DNA of 64,000 nt from Clonostachys chloroleuca (lineage: Eukaryota > Ascomycota > Sordariomycetes > Hypocreales > Bionectriaceae): NCBI GenBank assembly GCA_037952775.1, contig JBANAY010000004.1:7564001-7628000 (forward strand), given 5' to 3'. The notes under the pieces are model-generated. The model saw nothing but the letters and a program-made list of their open reading frames with translations, was not told the origin of the DNA and searched no databases. Positions 1 to 12,284 of the stretch are shown here, piece by piece; within the stretch, counting starts at the first letter, position 1; each line of letters starts with the position of its first letter. The position numbers and the translations under genes are program-made.

Positions 1-1466
1 TGCGCAGGCGCGCTTGGGCTGGGTGTGCTTTGCTCGACCGGTCAGTGCTCGCATACGCTATCCAGAACCCAAGGCTGAACTAACGTCCTCGCTCGCAGAA
101 TCCTTTCCCTGACTTACGGACGCCCTCCCATGATACATGGTAGCATCCTGCACGGCACAATCGTCCTTCCGTCGGCAATAGATGACGAGTCATTGGGTCG
201 TGTTCCTGGTGCTCCAGGATGCCAGCCAAGCGACACCCCGAGCCTTGTGGAATGTTACGTTCATGCACTTAAACTACAGGACATCCTAGGCCAAGTTCTC
301 ACTTCCTTTTACTACCAAGGCTCGGACAACGAGACAGCATCCTCCCCAGGCCTTGGACAAAGGACGAATAATGAGCCTACTAAATCTCAAAGCAATTGGA
401 TCAGTGACGCCGGGCTTCAAAAGCTGCTTGATGTCGATCGCCAGCTCGATATATGGAACAAGGATCTGCCGGCGCATTTGCAAGTGCACCACTACTCAGA
501 GGAAAATCTATTTCCGGGCAGTCCACGCTCCACAAGGTCAACTATTTTTTGCCGGCAAGCCACCGTGCTCAAAGCGAGGTATGTTGATCTAATTTACTTG
601 ATCAGAGCAGACATTTTGCGCTCGAAACCTCTCCCAGTTGCTAATCCTCGCAGGTCTCTGTATGTGCGTATGAACCTGCTTAGACCTTCATTGTCGGAGC
701 TGTGCAATTCGGTTAGCAAGACTGGCCTGCCGTCAACTCAGCCTAGTTCACTAAGTAAGAGTGTGCGCGAGGTCATGCTGATGAAGTCCGGAAATCTGTG
801 TGTGTCAGTTGCGCAAGAACTTGTTTCTCTGATAACAGAAAACTCCCACTCCCGAGCCCATTTCCTACCACCGCCATGGTACAACGTACTTTGTGAGTAA
901 CCTGGTTTAGATGTCGACACTTCTTTCTTGTCGAAATGTACCCCCGGCTCTAATCTCTTGTTTCCCCGTAGATATACACGGCTGTGCCCTCGTGCTTCTC
1001 TTGGGCTCTCTCTGTCTGCACAAAGTTAGCGACGTCGAACAACACAGTCTGATGGCCGACTGGGATCGCTGTTTGACCTTCCTTCGTGAGTATCAGTCAC
1101 AAAGTCAGTCCGCGCCGAGGTGCATTAGACTTTTGGAAGTTCTACAACAAGAGGCCTCGAACTACAGTAATGGTACGTCTTTGAAAGTTCTACCCACGCT
1201 TACATACTAACGGAGTGAAATAAGGAAGTATAAGCATCGATGAATCTCGTCTATTACAATCAGGGGAATACCACCCTGCAGTCACCCTCGATGCGAGATA
1301 TATGACACCTGATCTGATGACAGGAAGTAAGGAATTCCCCTCGAACCTCGAGCTTGACCGCGGAGGGCTTGACGAGCCGGACAACAATTCGGCGAACAAC
1401 TCGGTAGGGATGAATTGGCTTTCCTTAGCTCCATTCTTTGAGGGGGCAGCAGACATTCCCCCTTAA
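1..1466 (+). CDS. Zn2Cys6-type fungal transcription factor, C-terminal part (cut by window edge)
   Basis: Only the regulatory half of a fungal-specific transcription factor is present; the DNA-binding zinc cluster must lie left of position 1. I read four exons: 1-40, 99-892, 972-1172 and 1225-1466, with introns of 58, 79 and 52 bases that all have GT-AG ends and keep frame. The first junction gives RRRAWAGCALLDRILSLTYG, the conserved middle-homology motif (RRRxWW..xxLDRxLSxxxGRP) of the Fungal_trans domain (PF04082). Later segments show PPPWYNVLYIHGCALVLLL and a WDRCLTFL block, and the C-terminus MNWLSLAPFFEGAADIPP resembles the acidic/hydrophobic tails of this family. About 425 residues are visible. 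The target genes are unknown; the neighbouring beta-lactamase-like gene converges on it and need not be a target. Family assignment is firm. Confidence 0.85.
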
Positions 1467-1519
1467 AGATTACCGTATCAACCACCCCGGGGAGCTCTCA
1501 TACTAGACAAATATCCGCC

Positions 1520-3008
1520 TCAATCTTCCGCAAGATCAAAGTAGGTAGCGGTTTCAACATCTGCCCACAGCTGTACCGCCTTCAGATCAGCAAAAGGAAG
1601 CACCTGAGACGCGACTATCCCCGCCACCCCTTTTTCTCGATCACACCACCAGAAACAGTTGGACAAACCGGACCAATGGACCGTGTGGTTTGAGCGACCA
1701 GTCACGCCGCCCGAGATCATGAAACCAAGCCCCCACCCCTGCGGCTCACTTGCCGGACAGAGCGGATAAAGCTCTTTGGCCGGGTGGACCAGTTCAGGCT
1801 TTACAGCTGGGAGCGCAACGCGGGCGAAGTTTGGATCGTTGGGCAGCTGGTTCTCGAACATCATGTCGACCGTTCCGGGTCGGAGAATCGCTTCGCCTGT
1901 CAGGGGAGAGGTCCCATTATTTAGCAGGACCCTCAGAAGCTCTGTTGACGCGTTAGGGCATGCTCGATTAAATCAGGTGACGGCACATACGGCTATATGC
2001 ACGCGTAGTCCCCCACACGCCAGCGCCGCCGCTATGGAAAGTCTCAGACACCTGATCCGGGGCCAAGGGCCGGTCAAGAGGATATAGTCGTGGACTCAGG
2101 CGGCCATTTGCATCCCGCTGCCAGATACCGGCCAGTCGATCTCTCATGTCCTTTGATGGAAAAAGAGACAACTCCTTGATACCTGCTGGCGTGAAGATGT
2201 GCCTTTGCATATAATCGCCGAGCCTGGATTTTGTAGCACGCTCCACGGCAATGCCCGCCCAGTCTATGCTAATCTGATAATCTTTGTTAGCTAAGGAAAT
2301 GCTTCCAGGGGGTCTCCGGAGGAACTTGAAAGAAAGAACAGAGAATCACGTCGTCGCCATACCCCATATTCAAATCGTTCTCCTGGCTGATTTACTAGTG
2401 GTTGATGAAAGTCTTGGACAAGTCCGGAGAATTCGTTATAATTGTACTTCTTGAGCTTGTTGTTGAGAAATGAGTACCCGAAACCAGCTTCATCCAAGGT
2501 CAAAAAGCTAAGATTTGTGAAGAGGATACAAGATGTGGAATGAGCACATTTAATGCTAAATGGGCATTTTATACGTACCAGTATGCGTCAACAACATCCT
2601 CAGTGTGATCTTTTTGTTCTTCTCCAATGTCGATCCGTCACTGTTGAGGACCTTGATGTCTCGTAACTCGGGACAAAGTTCTTCAAGTTCATCTCCGTCG
2701 TCAAGTGTGAGCTTTCCCTGCTCAACTAGTTGCATACAGGCAATGCTCGTAGTGAGTTTCGTGCAAGAGGCTAGCCAGAAGACCTGGTCGTTGGCGGACG
2801 CATCTTGGAGATTAAGTGGCCCCTTTCTCAACTTCGGTATCGTAGTGCCATTATTCTCACCATTCCTCGACACCGTTTCATAGTGAAACAGCTCCGAAGT
2901 GGCACTCACTACTGTGGCACTGGCACACGGTAGATCAGCCTTGCACGCATTATTGAGGAGTCCACGAAGACTATCTAGGGTCTTGGAAGAAAGAGAGTGA
3001 GGGGCCAT
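1520..3008 (-). CDS. Serine beta-lactamase-like / transesterase family protein
   Basis: A member of the class C beta-lactamase/EstB/LovD-like serine hydrolase family (PF00144), which hydrolyses esters or transfers acyl groups rather than necessarily acting on antibiotics. Starting at the ATG at 3008, the first exon carries the nucleophile motif SxxK as SCTK (about residue 79), followed by LRMLLTHTGTY, typical of the family. The next exons carry GERFEYG joined to ISIDWAGIAVE (the Tyr motif region) and SETFHSGGAGVWGTT (third active-site motif). The C-terminal part holds GWGLGFMISGG and ends at DLAED before the stop at 1520. I infer about three introns (near 2510-2575, 2280-2370 and 1930-1975) from frame changes with GT-AG ends. 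All three catalytic motifs are present, so it looks functional. No signal peptide is visible. Similar enzymes occur in statin-type clusters, but no polyketide synthase is nearby, so its substrate is open. Confidence 0.85.
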
Positions 3009-4243
3009 GATATGAAGGGCACTTGAGTGATCAATTTTCAGATCAAGAACGCGATGAGCTTAGACGAAATCCAGTTGAACAGTACATTACCGCCAGGGTG
3101 TTGGCCTTTTTAACCTTCACGGATCAAGCATTTTGCGGAAGGGATTCCGCCGTGTTGTGCGCCTGCGGGTGATGATCCATCCGGACATGCTTCCGCCCAA
3201 ACCAACAAATGCGCCCATATACATGTCCCCCGATTTATCCCAAATTATCAATCTGATCAGAAACAGTTTCCCATTCTAAGAGACTTGTCTTTCGAAATTT
3301 CACCGCCAGCTCATCACACAAGGAAGTAACCTTGATTTGAGACGAGGAATCACTGCAAGGAATAGGAGAGATAAGGATAGGAAAAGAGTCCCATTTCTAA
3401 GCTTATTCACCGCACTATTGATGACATTTGAATCCGCGAGAGGCCTTTGCTGAAGGCACGATGAATAAAAAAGAGCCAATCAACGCCCATGAGCGAGCTG
3501 AATGCACCGGTGAGAGATGGACGAGCATTCCCAAAGGCGTGCTGGTTGTCCTAGAAATACCAAAATCTTCAGCGGTTTCAATTGACCAATGATATTTTCC
3601 CAGTCAACCGTTGAACAGCCGGAGCGATTTTGGCCCATGCATCCCACCAGTAATTTCGTCAACAGCCCTATTTGCGCGACAGAGATGTCCGGCAGAATAT
3701 GTCGGTTATGGGGTATTGACAGGTACTCATAAGGTTGCTCGAGAACAATACCAAAGCCATCCGCAACCTCCTCCTTGCCGTACTCGTCGATAACTAAGGC
3801 TAAAACAAGGCAACGAGAGGCACGTCTTTGAATACGCGCAGCTCAGAGCAAGATGCATCAGATGAAGCCAAAGTTGAGGCGAGCATCAAAAAGGGTTCTC
3901 CAAAAAACGACTCTGGCGGGAAACGGCGAACATGGTGGATGTAGCGAGACGAAGTTGACCGGGTTCATTACCGCGCCCTGATTTACTCGACCCAGACCCA
4001 GGTCTAAAGCCAATTTAGCATCAATCTAACTCCGCCAGCATCTGACATCTACAGGGGGGACTTGTTGATTGTTGACAGAGCTTGCTGGCCGTCAGCACTA
4101 ATCGTAATAATTGTTAATAATTGCAAATCAGGGGCACGTAGCATTCTGAGACAATAAAAACAATGCGGAAAACCTCCACTTTTCACATTCTGCCGTGACA
4201 CGTACTTGTCGTCTCATTCTTTCCACAGAACGTCGACCAAAGA
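3009..4243. other. Intergenic, divergent promoter region
   Basis: The divergent interval between the beta-lactamase-like gene and the glycosyltransferase gene. I see no reading frame with family-like features. It contains a G6 run near 4054 and AT-rich stretches. It probably holds both promoters. Confidence 0.5.
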
Positions 4244-5987
4244 ATGTTCCTACGCCTACTGCTCGTGGCCGGCGCCGTGATCGCCGCGCTGGTCGCGCTC
4301 TTCATCCCCAGCTCCCCCGAGCGAGAGCCATATGTCCAGGGCCGCAACAAAACGGCCCTCTTCATCTCCAACATCGAGCATGGCCTCAGTAATGTTCATG
4401 TGGCTACCGCGTCTGCGCTTCTTGAGGGATACCCCGACATCGAGGTACACTTCGCATCTTTCGCGAAGCTCCGTGATAAGCTGGCTCGAGTCTCTGCGTT
4501 TGCACAAACCAAGACGCCAGCCGCCAAGGACATCATCTTCCACGAGATCCGTGGTCAGGCATTCTTCGAGGCCGTTCAATTACTAGGCCACGATCTAGAG
4601 AGTACCATTTCCCCTCCCGGAATCGCCGGTATCGATCGGTTCACCAAAAACATGCAGGACTGGATCTCTCCATGGAGCGCAGAGGAACACATGGTCATCT
4701 ACGACGAGATTGGCGCCATCATTGACGAGGTTGACCCCGCAGTGGTCGTCTTGGACACGCTTCTACGTCCTGCCCTTGATAGCACCCGCGACAAGAACCG
4801 CCTGCACGCTATCGTCTCACCCAACACCCTCGTTGATAATTTCCTTGGTGACCAACCTTACGGCAGCATGTTTTGGAAATACCCTGCGTAAGTTTACCCT
4901 TATATTGATTTCACGGTAGTTGAGCTACCTGTACTGACACACTAAGCTTGTCCTCCGGCTTTGACTTCCCGGTGCCATGGCGCAACATGCTAGAGAACAT
5001 CTACCTCAACTTCCGCTTCATCTATGCCGTCATGTTGACACCAAACCTATCAGCTAAGAAGGCTGAATTGAGGACCAGAGGCCTCAAGGATCCCATCAAT
5101 TTCCTCAAGATGCACCGCCCTGATGTTCCATGGATCACGATGAACACCGAGGGCGCATCTATTCCCGTCGATGTGGTGCCTACCAACGTCACCTGCGCTG
5201 GACCAATTTTGCTCTCGGTTGCGCCGGCCAGCGAACAAGATCCAGAATTAGCCAGATGGGTCGGTCGGGGCCCTACAGTCTTGATCAATCTTGGCAGTGG
5301 TTTTGCGGTAAGCTGGCCCCAAGCATCACCACGGGTGCCTACTATCTTTACTTGGAAGGCACCGTTACAGATACACGGCTAACCAATTGTGCCAATAGTA
5401 CTCGATCAACCACGTCCGCCCCATGGTTGGAGCGGTTGTTGATGTGCTTACTCAGACCGACGTCCAAGTCCTCTGGAAGTTCAACAAATACGGCGAATAC
5501 TCAGACGACGAACTGGCGCCCTTGAAACCGTTCCTCGACAGTGGACGGCTTCGACTGTCCAACTGGCTTCCTATTGATGTCCTGTCTTTGCTGGAGACAG
5601 GTGACATTGTCGCCTCTGTGCATCACGGCGGTTCCAACTGCTTTCACGAGGCTGTCAAGTGAGTCTCATTTCCCTGATCATGAACAAACCCATCTAACCG
5701 TGCCAAGCGCTGGTGTGCCTCATGTTATTCTTCCTCTCTGGGTCGACCTGTATAACTTTGCCGCCCTCTCGGAAACCGCCGGCATCGGAGTTTGGGGTTG
5801 CAGGGACACAAGCCCAAACTGGACGGCTGATGGAATCAGCAGCGCGATCATTAAAGTTGTCGATGGCGGAGAGGCAAGCATCTCCCTTCGTGAGAAGGCC
5901 AAATCTCTGGGTGACAAATTGAGGGCAGGCGAGAAGGGACGCGATATATCCGCGAGGGAGATTGCGAAGCTTGCCTATGTGAAGTAA
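4244..5987 (+). CDS. UDP-glycosyltransferase (GT1 family), membrane-anchored
   Basis: A UDP-sugar-dependent glycosyltransferase that would move a sugar onto a small lipophilic acceptor. Four exons are read: 4244 to about 4889, about 4948-5308, about 5398-5659 and about 5706-5987, with three short GT-AG introns; the product is about 515 residues. The N-terminus MFLRLLLVAGAVIAALVALF is a signal-anchor-like hydrophobic segment, followed by KTALFISNIEHGLSNVHVA, the nucleotide-independent N-lobe start with the acceptor-side histidine region. The C-lobe has VLINLGSGFA and then the donor-binding signature, split by the last intron: SVHHGGSNCFHEAVK followed by AGVPHVILPLWVDLYNFA. This is the fungal version of the PSPG motif (HxGxxS..E...GVP...P...DQ). 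All domains look intact. The acceptor is not predictable from sequence, and no biosynthetic cluster flanks it. Confidence 0.9.
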
Positions 5988-6796
5988 AAGTCGGGAACTC
6001 GGCAGGTTCGTCGACGGACTTGATGGAGCAAAAAGTCAGCCGGACTGGAGGACGATCTAGAATCGATACGGAGCAGGCTTGCATACTAACCACGAAACTA
6101 CGAAATTCTCGACTGTGTTCAGTCGCTGTAGCAGATTAGATCTAGAATTGATAGACGCTCCGGCTAAGACATCGGATTGATTCTATATGGATAAATAAAC
6201 ACACCCTCGGCAACGACCAGACAGGACGCTGTGATTAGTGATCACTATTAGCCGTCGCGGCCATTCTCTTATTCAGTTCTGATCCCCCAAGCAGCCAGCC
6301 AGATCCCGTGAAACTATGAGTTAGGTCCCCTCTGGCACATGAGTGGAATTTTTCACCTTCCAGAATGCCAGTTACCTAGCCAATCAGCTGTTAGAAAAAT
6401 AAGGACTACAAGGTCACCTCGGCAAAATCATGTGGCAGTCAGTCAAATAATAGTGCTTCACGTTGTGTCATAAACAAGCAGATAATATTGTGCCTAAACG
6501 TTACATAATAGTTTATTATTGTTATTATCAGGGATTGTGTATTCAAATCATGGCCTGCATCTTGAAAGTTAGAATTAAAACACCTTTGATCCTTGTTATT
6601 GTTCTGGTGCCCACCTACCACCTAATTTAGTATCTCAATTATGTATTCACCAAAGAAGATAGACACTCAGCTTATATGTTACCCTAAACCTTGCCACTTG
6701 AGCTTGATATTGGCGTATTGAAACCTGGTAAAAATTGAGACACGGTTGTGATTATATGACGGTGTTGGTATGGAGGATGGTGCGATCAAAAATGAA
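5988..6796. other. Intergenic
   Basis: The interval between the glycosyltransferase stop and the tRNA. It is increasingly AT-rich after 6450, and no supportable gene or RNA was seen. Confidence 0.5.
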
Positions 6797-6904
6797 TGTC
6801 CGCAGTGAGGTTCGAACTCACGACCTTCGGATGGCTAACTCTGGGAGTTAATCACACAGATTACTGTATGAGACCGACGCTTTAACCAACTAAGCCATGC
6901 AGAC
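6797..6904 (-). tRNA. tRNA-Met (CAT), intron-containing
   Basis: Read on the minus strand, the ends form a seven-pair acceptor stem (GTCTGCA with TGCGGAC, one G-T pair) and an unpaired A discriminator. The D arm has GCTT/AAGC stems around AGTTGGTTA. The T arm has GTGAG/CTCAC around TTCGAAC. The anticodon stem TCGGT is followed by the loop CTCATA with anticodon CAT. The 3' half of the stem (CCGA) lies about 35 bases further on, so an intron of roughly 35 bases sits just 3' of the anticodon, the normal place for nuclear tRNA introns. The pair next to the loop (T31-T39 in my alignment) is a mismatch, so the exact intron boundaries are uncertain by a base or two. The internal T-loop box is intact. 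Elongator Met is more likely than initiator. Confidence 0.85.
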
Positions 6905-7407
6905 TAAGGAAGTTGTTAGTAATCGTGCTAGAGTTTGATTATATATTGGTTTGCCAAGCTACAGATATCTCCGAACTGACGATCGCCTCGAAACCCCAGC
7001 ACAGGAGTATCTGACCTGCAAGACGTAGAATACGAATTGAACTAGAAGGATCACTCTTAATTAGCTGTACTAGTAATAACATTACGCTTTGCATGCATAG
7101 TGAGCCGTGTGGTTGTCTATACGGAGTCTGATATAGGTGAGAACGGGTTATGGCCAATCTGAACCACGATTGCCGATGCTCAGAAACTGAACATTGAGAT
7201 GACCCAAATAAATCACTATAATGCTAAGGCCTTAGGCGCAGTACTCAGAAATCCTCTTCTGTCGAGCCTGTCTAACCTCCCCAGCCACTGAAGTGGTAAT
7301 TGGGACATGGCCACAAAGTAATGACTTCTAATTGGTGCTAAACCTCCGGAAACTTTCTAGTTTTGAAGCAGACTCCGTCCATAGCTTAAATATCCCTCGA
7401 TTCATAG
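6905..7407. other. Intergenic
   Basis: The stretch between the tRNA 5' end and the stop of the membrane protein gene. Nothing recognisable was seen. Confidence 0.5.
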
Positions 7408-8492
7408 TCACTTGGTGCATATTTGGGCATTTAAACCCGCTTCGTCCAATTCGTCCAGTGCAGTCTCCTCCGTTACCGACCGTCGATTTACTCTCAAGGC
7501 AAAGTTGACTAAGTGATTTGCCAGGATGCAGCACGGGCCATATAATGAGGAGAGCAAGACAAACGAAAAAAAAGCCATATACACAATTGACAACGTGTAT
7601 ACGGTGATCTTCAAATACGCAAGTGTATCTCCCAATAATTTTGTAATATAAACGATCGTTTTCGATTCGGTTGCTTCCCCGATATGCCACAAAATAGATG
7701 CATGATAAAGTATGGAGGCAATGCTGTAGAACAAGTCTCTCACCTATCGAAAAAATGAACTTAGTTGGTTTGGATTGTTCGCCTGGCTCAGAACTCACTT
7801 TCTGGAAAATGCGTTTTCCACTTTTGAAGCAACAGAAAATAATCAAGACAGTGGAGGCAACAAAGAGGCCGATGATGCAAATTTTGACCGAAGTGTCTAT
7901 CAATCCAAAAGGGGGCATCGGCTGCCAATAGTCAAGAGCAAAGTGTTGTGCTGTGAATGTGTGGTTGAAAATGGCCAATTGAAATTTGACGACGACTAAG
8001 AACGCGATCGACATGACGAGACACGAAGAATCTGAAATGATTAACTGCATCACGAGAAGCGAAATAAGCAAAGATGAAGTGCATGAAGATCCTAGTAGGT
8101 GAATCTTCCTGAACAAGGGCTCGGCAGCGCGCAGCGAAGTGATTTTGGCTACTAGGAGCCCTTCCCAAAGCCAAGCATAACTCTCAAGGACAACGCCACT
8201 GTGGCTCAACCAAAGAGCAACCGAGCTGTGGTGCTAACATGTTAGCGCCCGGTTTTTTACCAGTGAATTTTCTGCAGACAACGGAAGGGAGTCAGAGATC
8301 GTCATACAGTCCGCGCTGGAGCTCAACCATGTTGGAGTGAAGCTGACCCCAACATGTGCGATTGCATGGAGACGCGCCATGACCAACAGATATCAGAGTG
8401 GCGATGGTACGGTAAGCTCTATACAGAGCAAAGAAGAAATAGTACCAAAAAGTCAGGATCCCAATAAAGTAGAAGACTGAGTCAGTCGACAT
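7408..8492 (-). CDS. Multi-pass integral membrane protein of unknown function
   Basis: I do not recognise the family. Starting at the ATG at 8492, exon 1 encodes MSTDSVFYFIGILTFWYYFF and a second polar segment. After an intron (about 8230-8290) the frame continues through SSVALWLSHSGVVLESYAWL and several hydrophobic spans, including LLISLLVMQLIISDSSCLVM and ICIIGLFVASTVLIIFCC. A further intron near 7745-7795 switches frame to RDLFYSIASILYHASILWHI and YTLSIVYMAFFSFVLLSSLY, ending in a charged tail and the stop at 7408. About seven hydrophobic segments can be counted, separated by short polar loops, so a seven-helix membrane protein is plausible. Polar residues in the last loop (TEETALDELDEAG) suggest a cytosolic C-tail. 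The exon boundaries are approximate. The nearest neighbours are a tRNA and a gene-poor stretch, which say nothing about function. Confidence 0.6.
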
Positions 8493-11400
8493 GGCTCTGG
8501 TTGGAGAACAATCAAGGGTACTAGATGATAAGAAAGCGGTAACAGGTTAAATGGCCAAAAAGGCAGAGTTGCTTGGGTACTTAACTAGATGATATAAACC
8601 AGCCAGGGTCTACTGAGCCACCGGCTAAAATTAGCAGGACAGACAGGGGGTTGAAGATGCTACATTTGGAACGGGCTTCCTGAAATGGCAGTCTCCGACT
8701 GACTTTACTATTTCATACATCCCACTTGCTTCGAGATGCTGCAACTTCCAGCGAACGGGACAGTCTATCCACTACAGCATCTGGTACAGATGAGATACAA
8801 TATCATGTCATGTGTCAACTTGGCCCAGTCGATCAATCTCTCCCAGCCAAAGCTACTGCCACTTTCGAAGTGGCATCTAGTGCGAACGCAGCTACAGGGG
8901 GTACCCGAAGAAATAGAATGGCTTGGGGGAAGACGCAACGATCCAATGCGAGGAAAATAAAAGAAATACAAATTTCCATGCTAGTTACATATTGCGCGAG
9001 CCCTTGCTCCAATAAGATGTCTGAAGCTCTGCGCTTCACGCTGAGTGTTGCAGTTGTTAAAATCCAGGGTTTCTAAAAACCATCAATATGGTCTCCACCA
9101 GCATGAATACGGACGTACGTTAATAAATGCGGTCACGAAAGGCGCCTTATCCATTTACATGCAAAGCACCAACTTTTGGTTGTTCTACATCATGTACATG
9201 GTCCGGTATGCCACTAAGCTCGGGGAGGCAACGGCTAGGATTGCTGGGGCGACATTCCTGGATCTGTATATGGCCCTGAATCAGGCACAAACAGAAATTT
9301 CTCTAGCCCCCCTAGGCCCTCCCATAAGGATGTCCGTGAAAACGCTCATTTAAGCAGGATGCTGCGGCGCCATGGAGAGAAATGGGTGTGTTGGTGGATT
9401 AGCGTGCTGGTAGTGGATGTCGGATGAGATTGGGCTTCACCGAGTGATGATCATGCCATCCCTAGGACTCGAACGCAATCATATTAAGCGGTAGCGATGT
9501 ACTGCTCATCTTCGCTTGTGTTAAAACAGATATCGGTTGCAGCATTCGATCCAGTACACGTAAAATGCCCACGATGAGTTGTAGCCGAGTAGGGGTGAGT
9601 CACTCCTTAAAACTGGTGCCGATTCTCAAGTAAGCTAATTAAGAAGGAGTACTCTCTTTGGTTGCAGGCATCATGTCTCTTTCCGATATTATCTAACGAA
9701 TCATAAGGACTGGCCCCATGGGTTGAGTGCTGAGTGCTGTGAGAGGGAGATGTCTTGGGCCTGAAGAAAGGACGCATCAAGACGCCACTCTCATCCTGTT
9801 GCAAACTTTATAGACCTGATGTCCTATAAATGACTAAATAGCAGTGTAACATAGTGATAGCCTCTGTAATTGTTTTTCTTTTCCGATAATCTATGAATTG
9901 TTCGGTCATTGATGTTCTCCTGATTCAAGTATTTTCAGCTTGTGCGAAGAGACGTTTTCGGCATAGCGCCACGAGAAAGGCCCTGCTCTTTGTGCTATTC
10001 TTAGTTCCAAGCGGTAGAGCGGCAGATTAAGGATATAGTCACGTGCTAAAAACCCAAACTGGGGATGCCCTTCAGGATGGCCATTCTTACCCTATGCTCA
10101 AGCCATGCTTCGCTTGTGTGTACATACATGTACGCATGGCTCTAGATTAGATACTTTCCTAGTTCCTACGTAAATAAAGGCCATATGGATCAATACTCCT
10201 CAAAGTTAACTACAGATGTGGGAAATGGAAATGGATAGGTAAATGGGGTTCAGGTTTTGAGTTTGCATCTGAAATGTGCCAAAAAAGAGTACACAATTCC
10301 GAATGCAAGTAGTCCAATTTTGAACACAAAGTACACTTTGTTACAATGAAACTCTTCCAGATGACATTAAAACTTTTCCAAAGTAAGCCTAGGAAGGTCC
10401 ACCATGTCAAATATCCATGTGTCGGTAGTGCAGCTAAATTCAATACATACGGAAATCATATCACAGCACTCATCTCACAGCGAATTCGAGCAAACCTGAA
10501 CGGCGGGCTGTTTGTGATGACTAAGGCTAGAAAAAACTGCCTCCCTCACCATGGCCCGAGTTTTCCCACCTACTGTTTGTTTTCCCATTCAACGCCCTCA
10601 AGGCATCTCATCAGCACGGCTTGCTTCAGCTGCCGGCCAGTGTTTCCCAGGAATGCAGGGGTTACCGCCCCTACCAGAAGCGCGCCCGCTAATCTTAGCT
10701 TGATGTTTTGACAAAAGACCAAAAGCACGAATCAAGAGGCCTTACACGAACGACCACCAACAGAGGATCGGTGTATGGTGCCATGGTGGCCCTAGAGGAC
10801 GCGCCATCATGCCGTATGTATCACCAACAATGTCAGCTCCAAATAATACGTCCAATTCGGGAATTATGGCAAGCTGGTTGGCGAGTGAGGGAGGCGGGAA
10901 ATAAAATTAAATACCAATGCGATTTTACTCCACAGATGGGACAGAGATCTAGACACGGGAGGACCCTTGTGAAGGAGCTCAGCTCACCGGTCGGGTTTGA
11001 AATGTTCGGTCCCTTGCACACGCACACTGAGCCGTCTTCATTTACCAAGGAGAGGAGGGAGCGAAGGGTTTCATTGTTTCTTAGAGAGAAGCGTGTTGAG
11101 GCGACTGCCGTGAAATCTAAAAATACGCAATTACGTTGGTAAGCCAAGAGATCCAGCTGGTCTATTTGTGGCGGGGAGGTGGGATAAGCCGCAGGAGGGA
11201 TGATGCAGTGCTACTCTGTACGGTTGTCGGCACTAATGCCACCCAGTTGGGACACCACTTGGCTTCTTAAGACATGGCCAAGATGGCTTCCTAGGCCAAC
11301 GGGGGGTTTGAAACGTGCCCAGCGTGAGCTGTTGGTCGGCACAGTGGCATGGGTCGGCAACTTGAAGGCCGCACAGGGGTCAGGATCTTGGAGTCATGGG

Positions 11401-12029
11401 GCTGAAGGAGGGAGGATATGCCGTCAGGGCTCTCGACCACTTGAGACACAAAACCAAACTTTATTCACGACCCCTGGAGCAATTGATGTCCATTATCGTG
11501 TAAAATTGCAGGAATATTAGTCGGTAGTTCTGGGATCGATAGAGCATTCGGCTGGTCGGTGCTCTGGATACTGTAACCTAGCATGGATCAGCACGCTTTT
11601 TATTTCCCTAAGTTCCCAATTCTCGATAGGTGGTCGTACGTAGATGGGGCCGTGCACTGCCCGGGCATGAAGTAGTTGGTTGCTAGCCTGCCCTGTTGGT
11701 GATCGGTCAAGTGTGCGAGCAAGGGTGAGTGCATCTTGCCTGGCATGATTTTCTCGGTTTCGGCAACATGCTCCCTTTAGCCAATCTCGCCAAGGGTGGA
11801 TCTGGCATTCAGTACAGGGCTGAACAACCCCGTAGTGTATGTTATCTGCCGTTGGCCGTCTGTAATAAGCATTCAAAACACTAGTTGGTCACTGCGCCGC
11901 CTTGTGGCCATGTAAGCGACGGCCTGACATGGCCTCAGCTTGGCCGCAAGACTCGGTCCCTATGAATTCTCTGTCGGTGAGATGGAGTTGCACGCCGCAT
12001 GGCCACATAACCTTGATGGATTCTGAGTC
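8493..12029. other. Gene-poor region
   Basis: About 3.5 kb in which no open frame resembles a conserved protein on either strand. Frames of 80-140 codons exist (for example 9045-9353 and 10708-11142 on plus, 11517-11876 on minus). They lack conserved motifs, often start at non-ATG codons and do not join into longer frames by plausible introns. The right end is presumably the promoter of the RTA1-like gene. Confidence 0.45.
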
Positions 12030-12038
12030 TATATAAAG
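12030..12038 (+). promoter_or_regulatory. TATA box of the RTA1-like gene
   Basis: TATATAAAG lies about 247 bases upstream of the ATG at 12285. It is followed by a pyrimidine-rich leader (12090-12200) and an A-rich tract (12216-12239), a common layout for highly expressed fungal genes. Confidence 0.5.
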
Positions 12039-12284
12039 GAGCTTGAACCGCACAGACGATGGGATCCAGACTCTCAACAATCATCAACACTCTTCCTTTC
12101 CTCGATTCTCTCACTTTTCCTTGGCTTTCTCTTCGTCAGCTCCTCTTTCACCCATCTCTTGGGTTCTTACTTTCTTCTCCCGAGCAATTTTCCTTGGCCC
12201 GCGAGACACCACTCCAAAAAAAACAAAAAAAAAAAAAAAGACAATCTTTCTCTGCTACAGCTTGACTCACTCAAATCAGTCAAG

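Noticed and set aside
4618..4632. CGG-N5-CCG match inside the glycosyltransferase coding sequence
   Set aside because: The spacer (AATCG) does not fit AWWTY and the site lies in an exon, so it is not counted as part of the regulon motif.
8726..9353. Two overlapping plus-strand frames of about 100 codons
   Set aside because: They do not join by plausible introns and show no family features.
9460..9490. T-loop-like GTTCGAGTCC on the minus strand, possible tRNA
   Set aside because: The flanking bases do not pair into a T stem, and no D arm, anticodon stem or acceptor was found.
11517..11876. 119-codon minus-strand frame
   Set aside because: No conserved motif, no joinable exons and irregular composition; likely chance.
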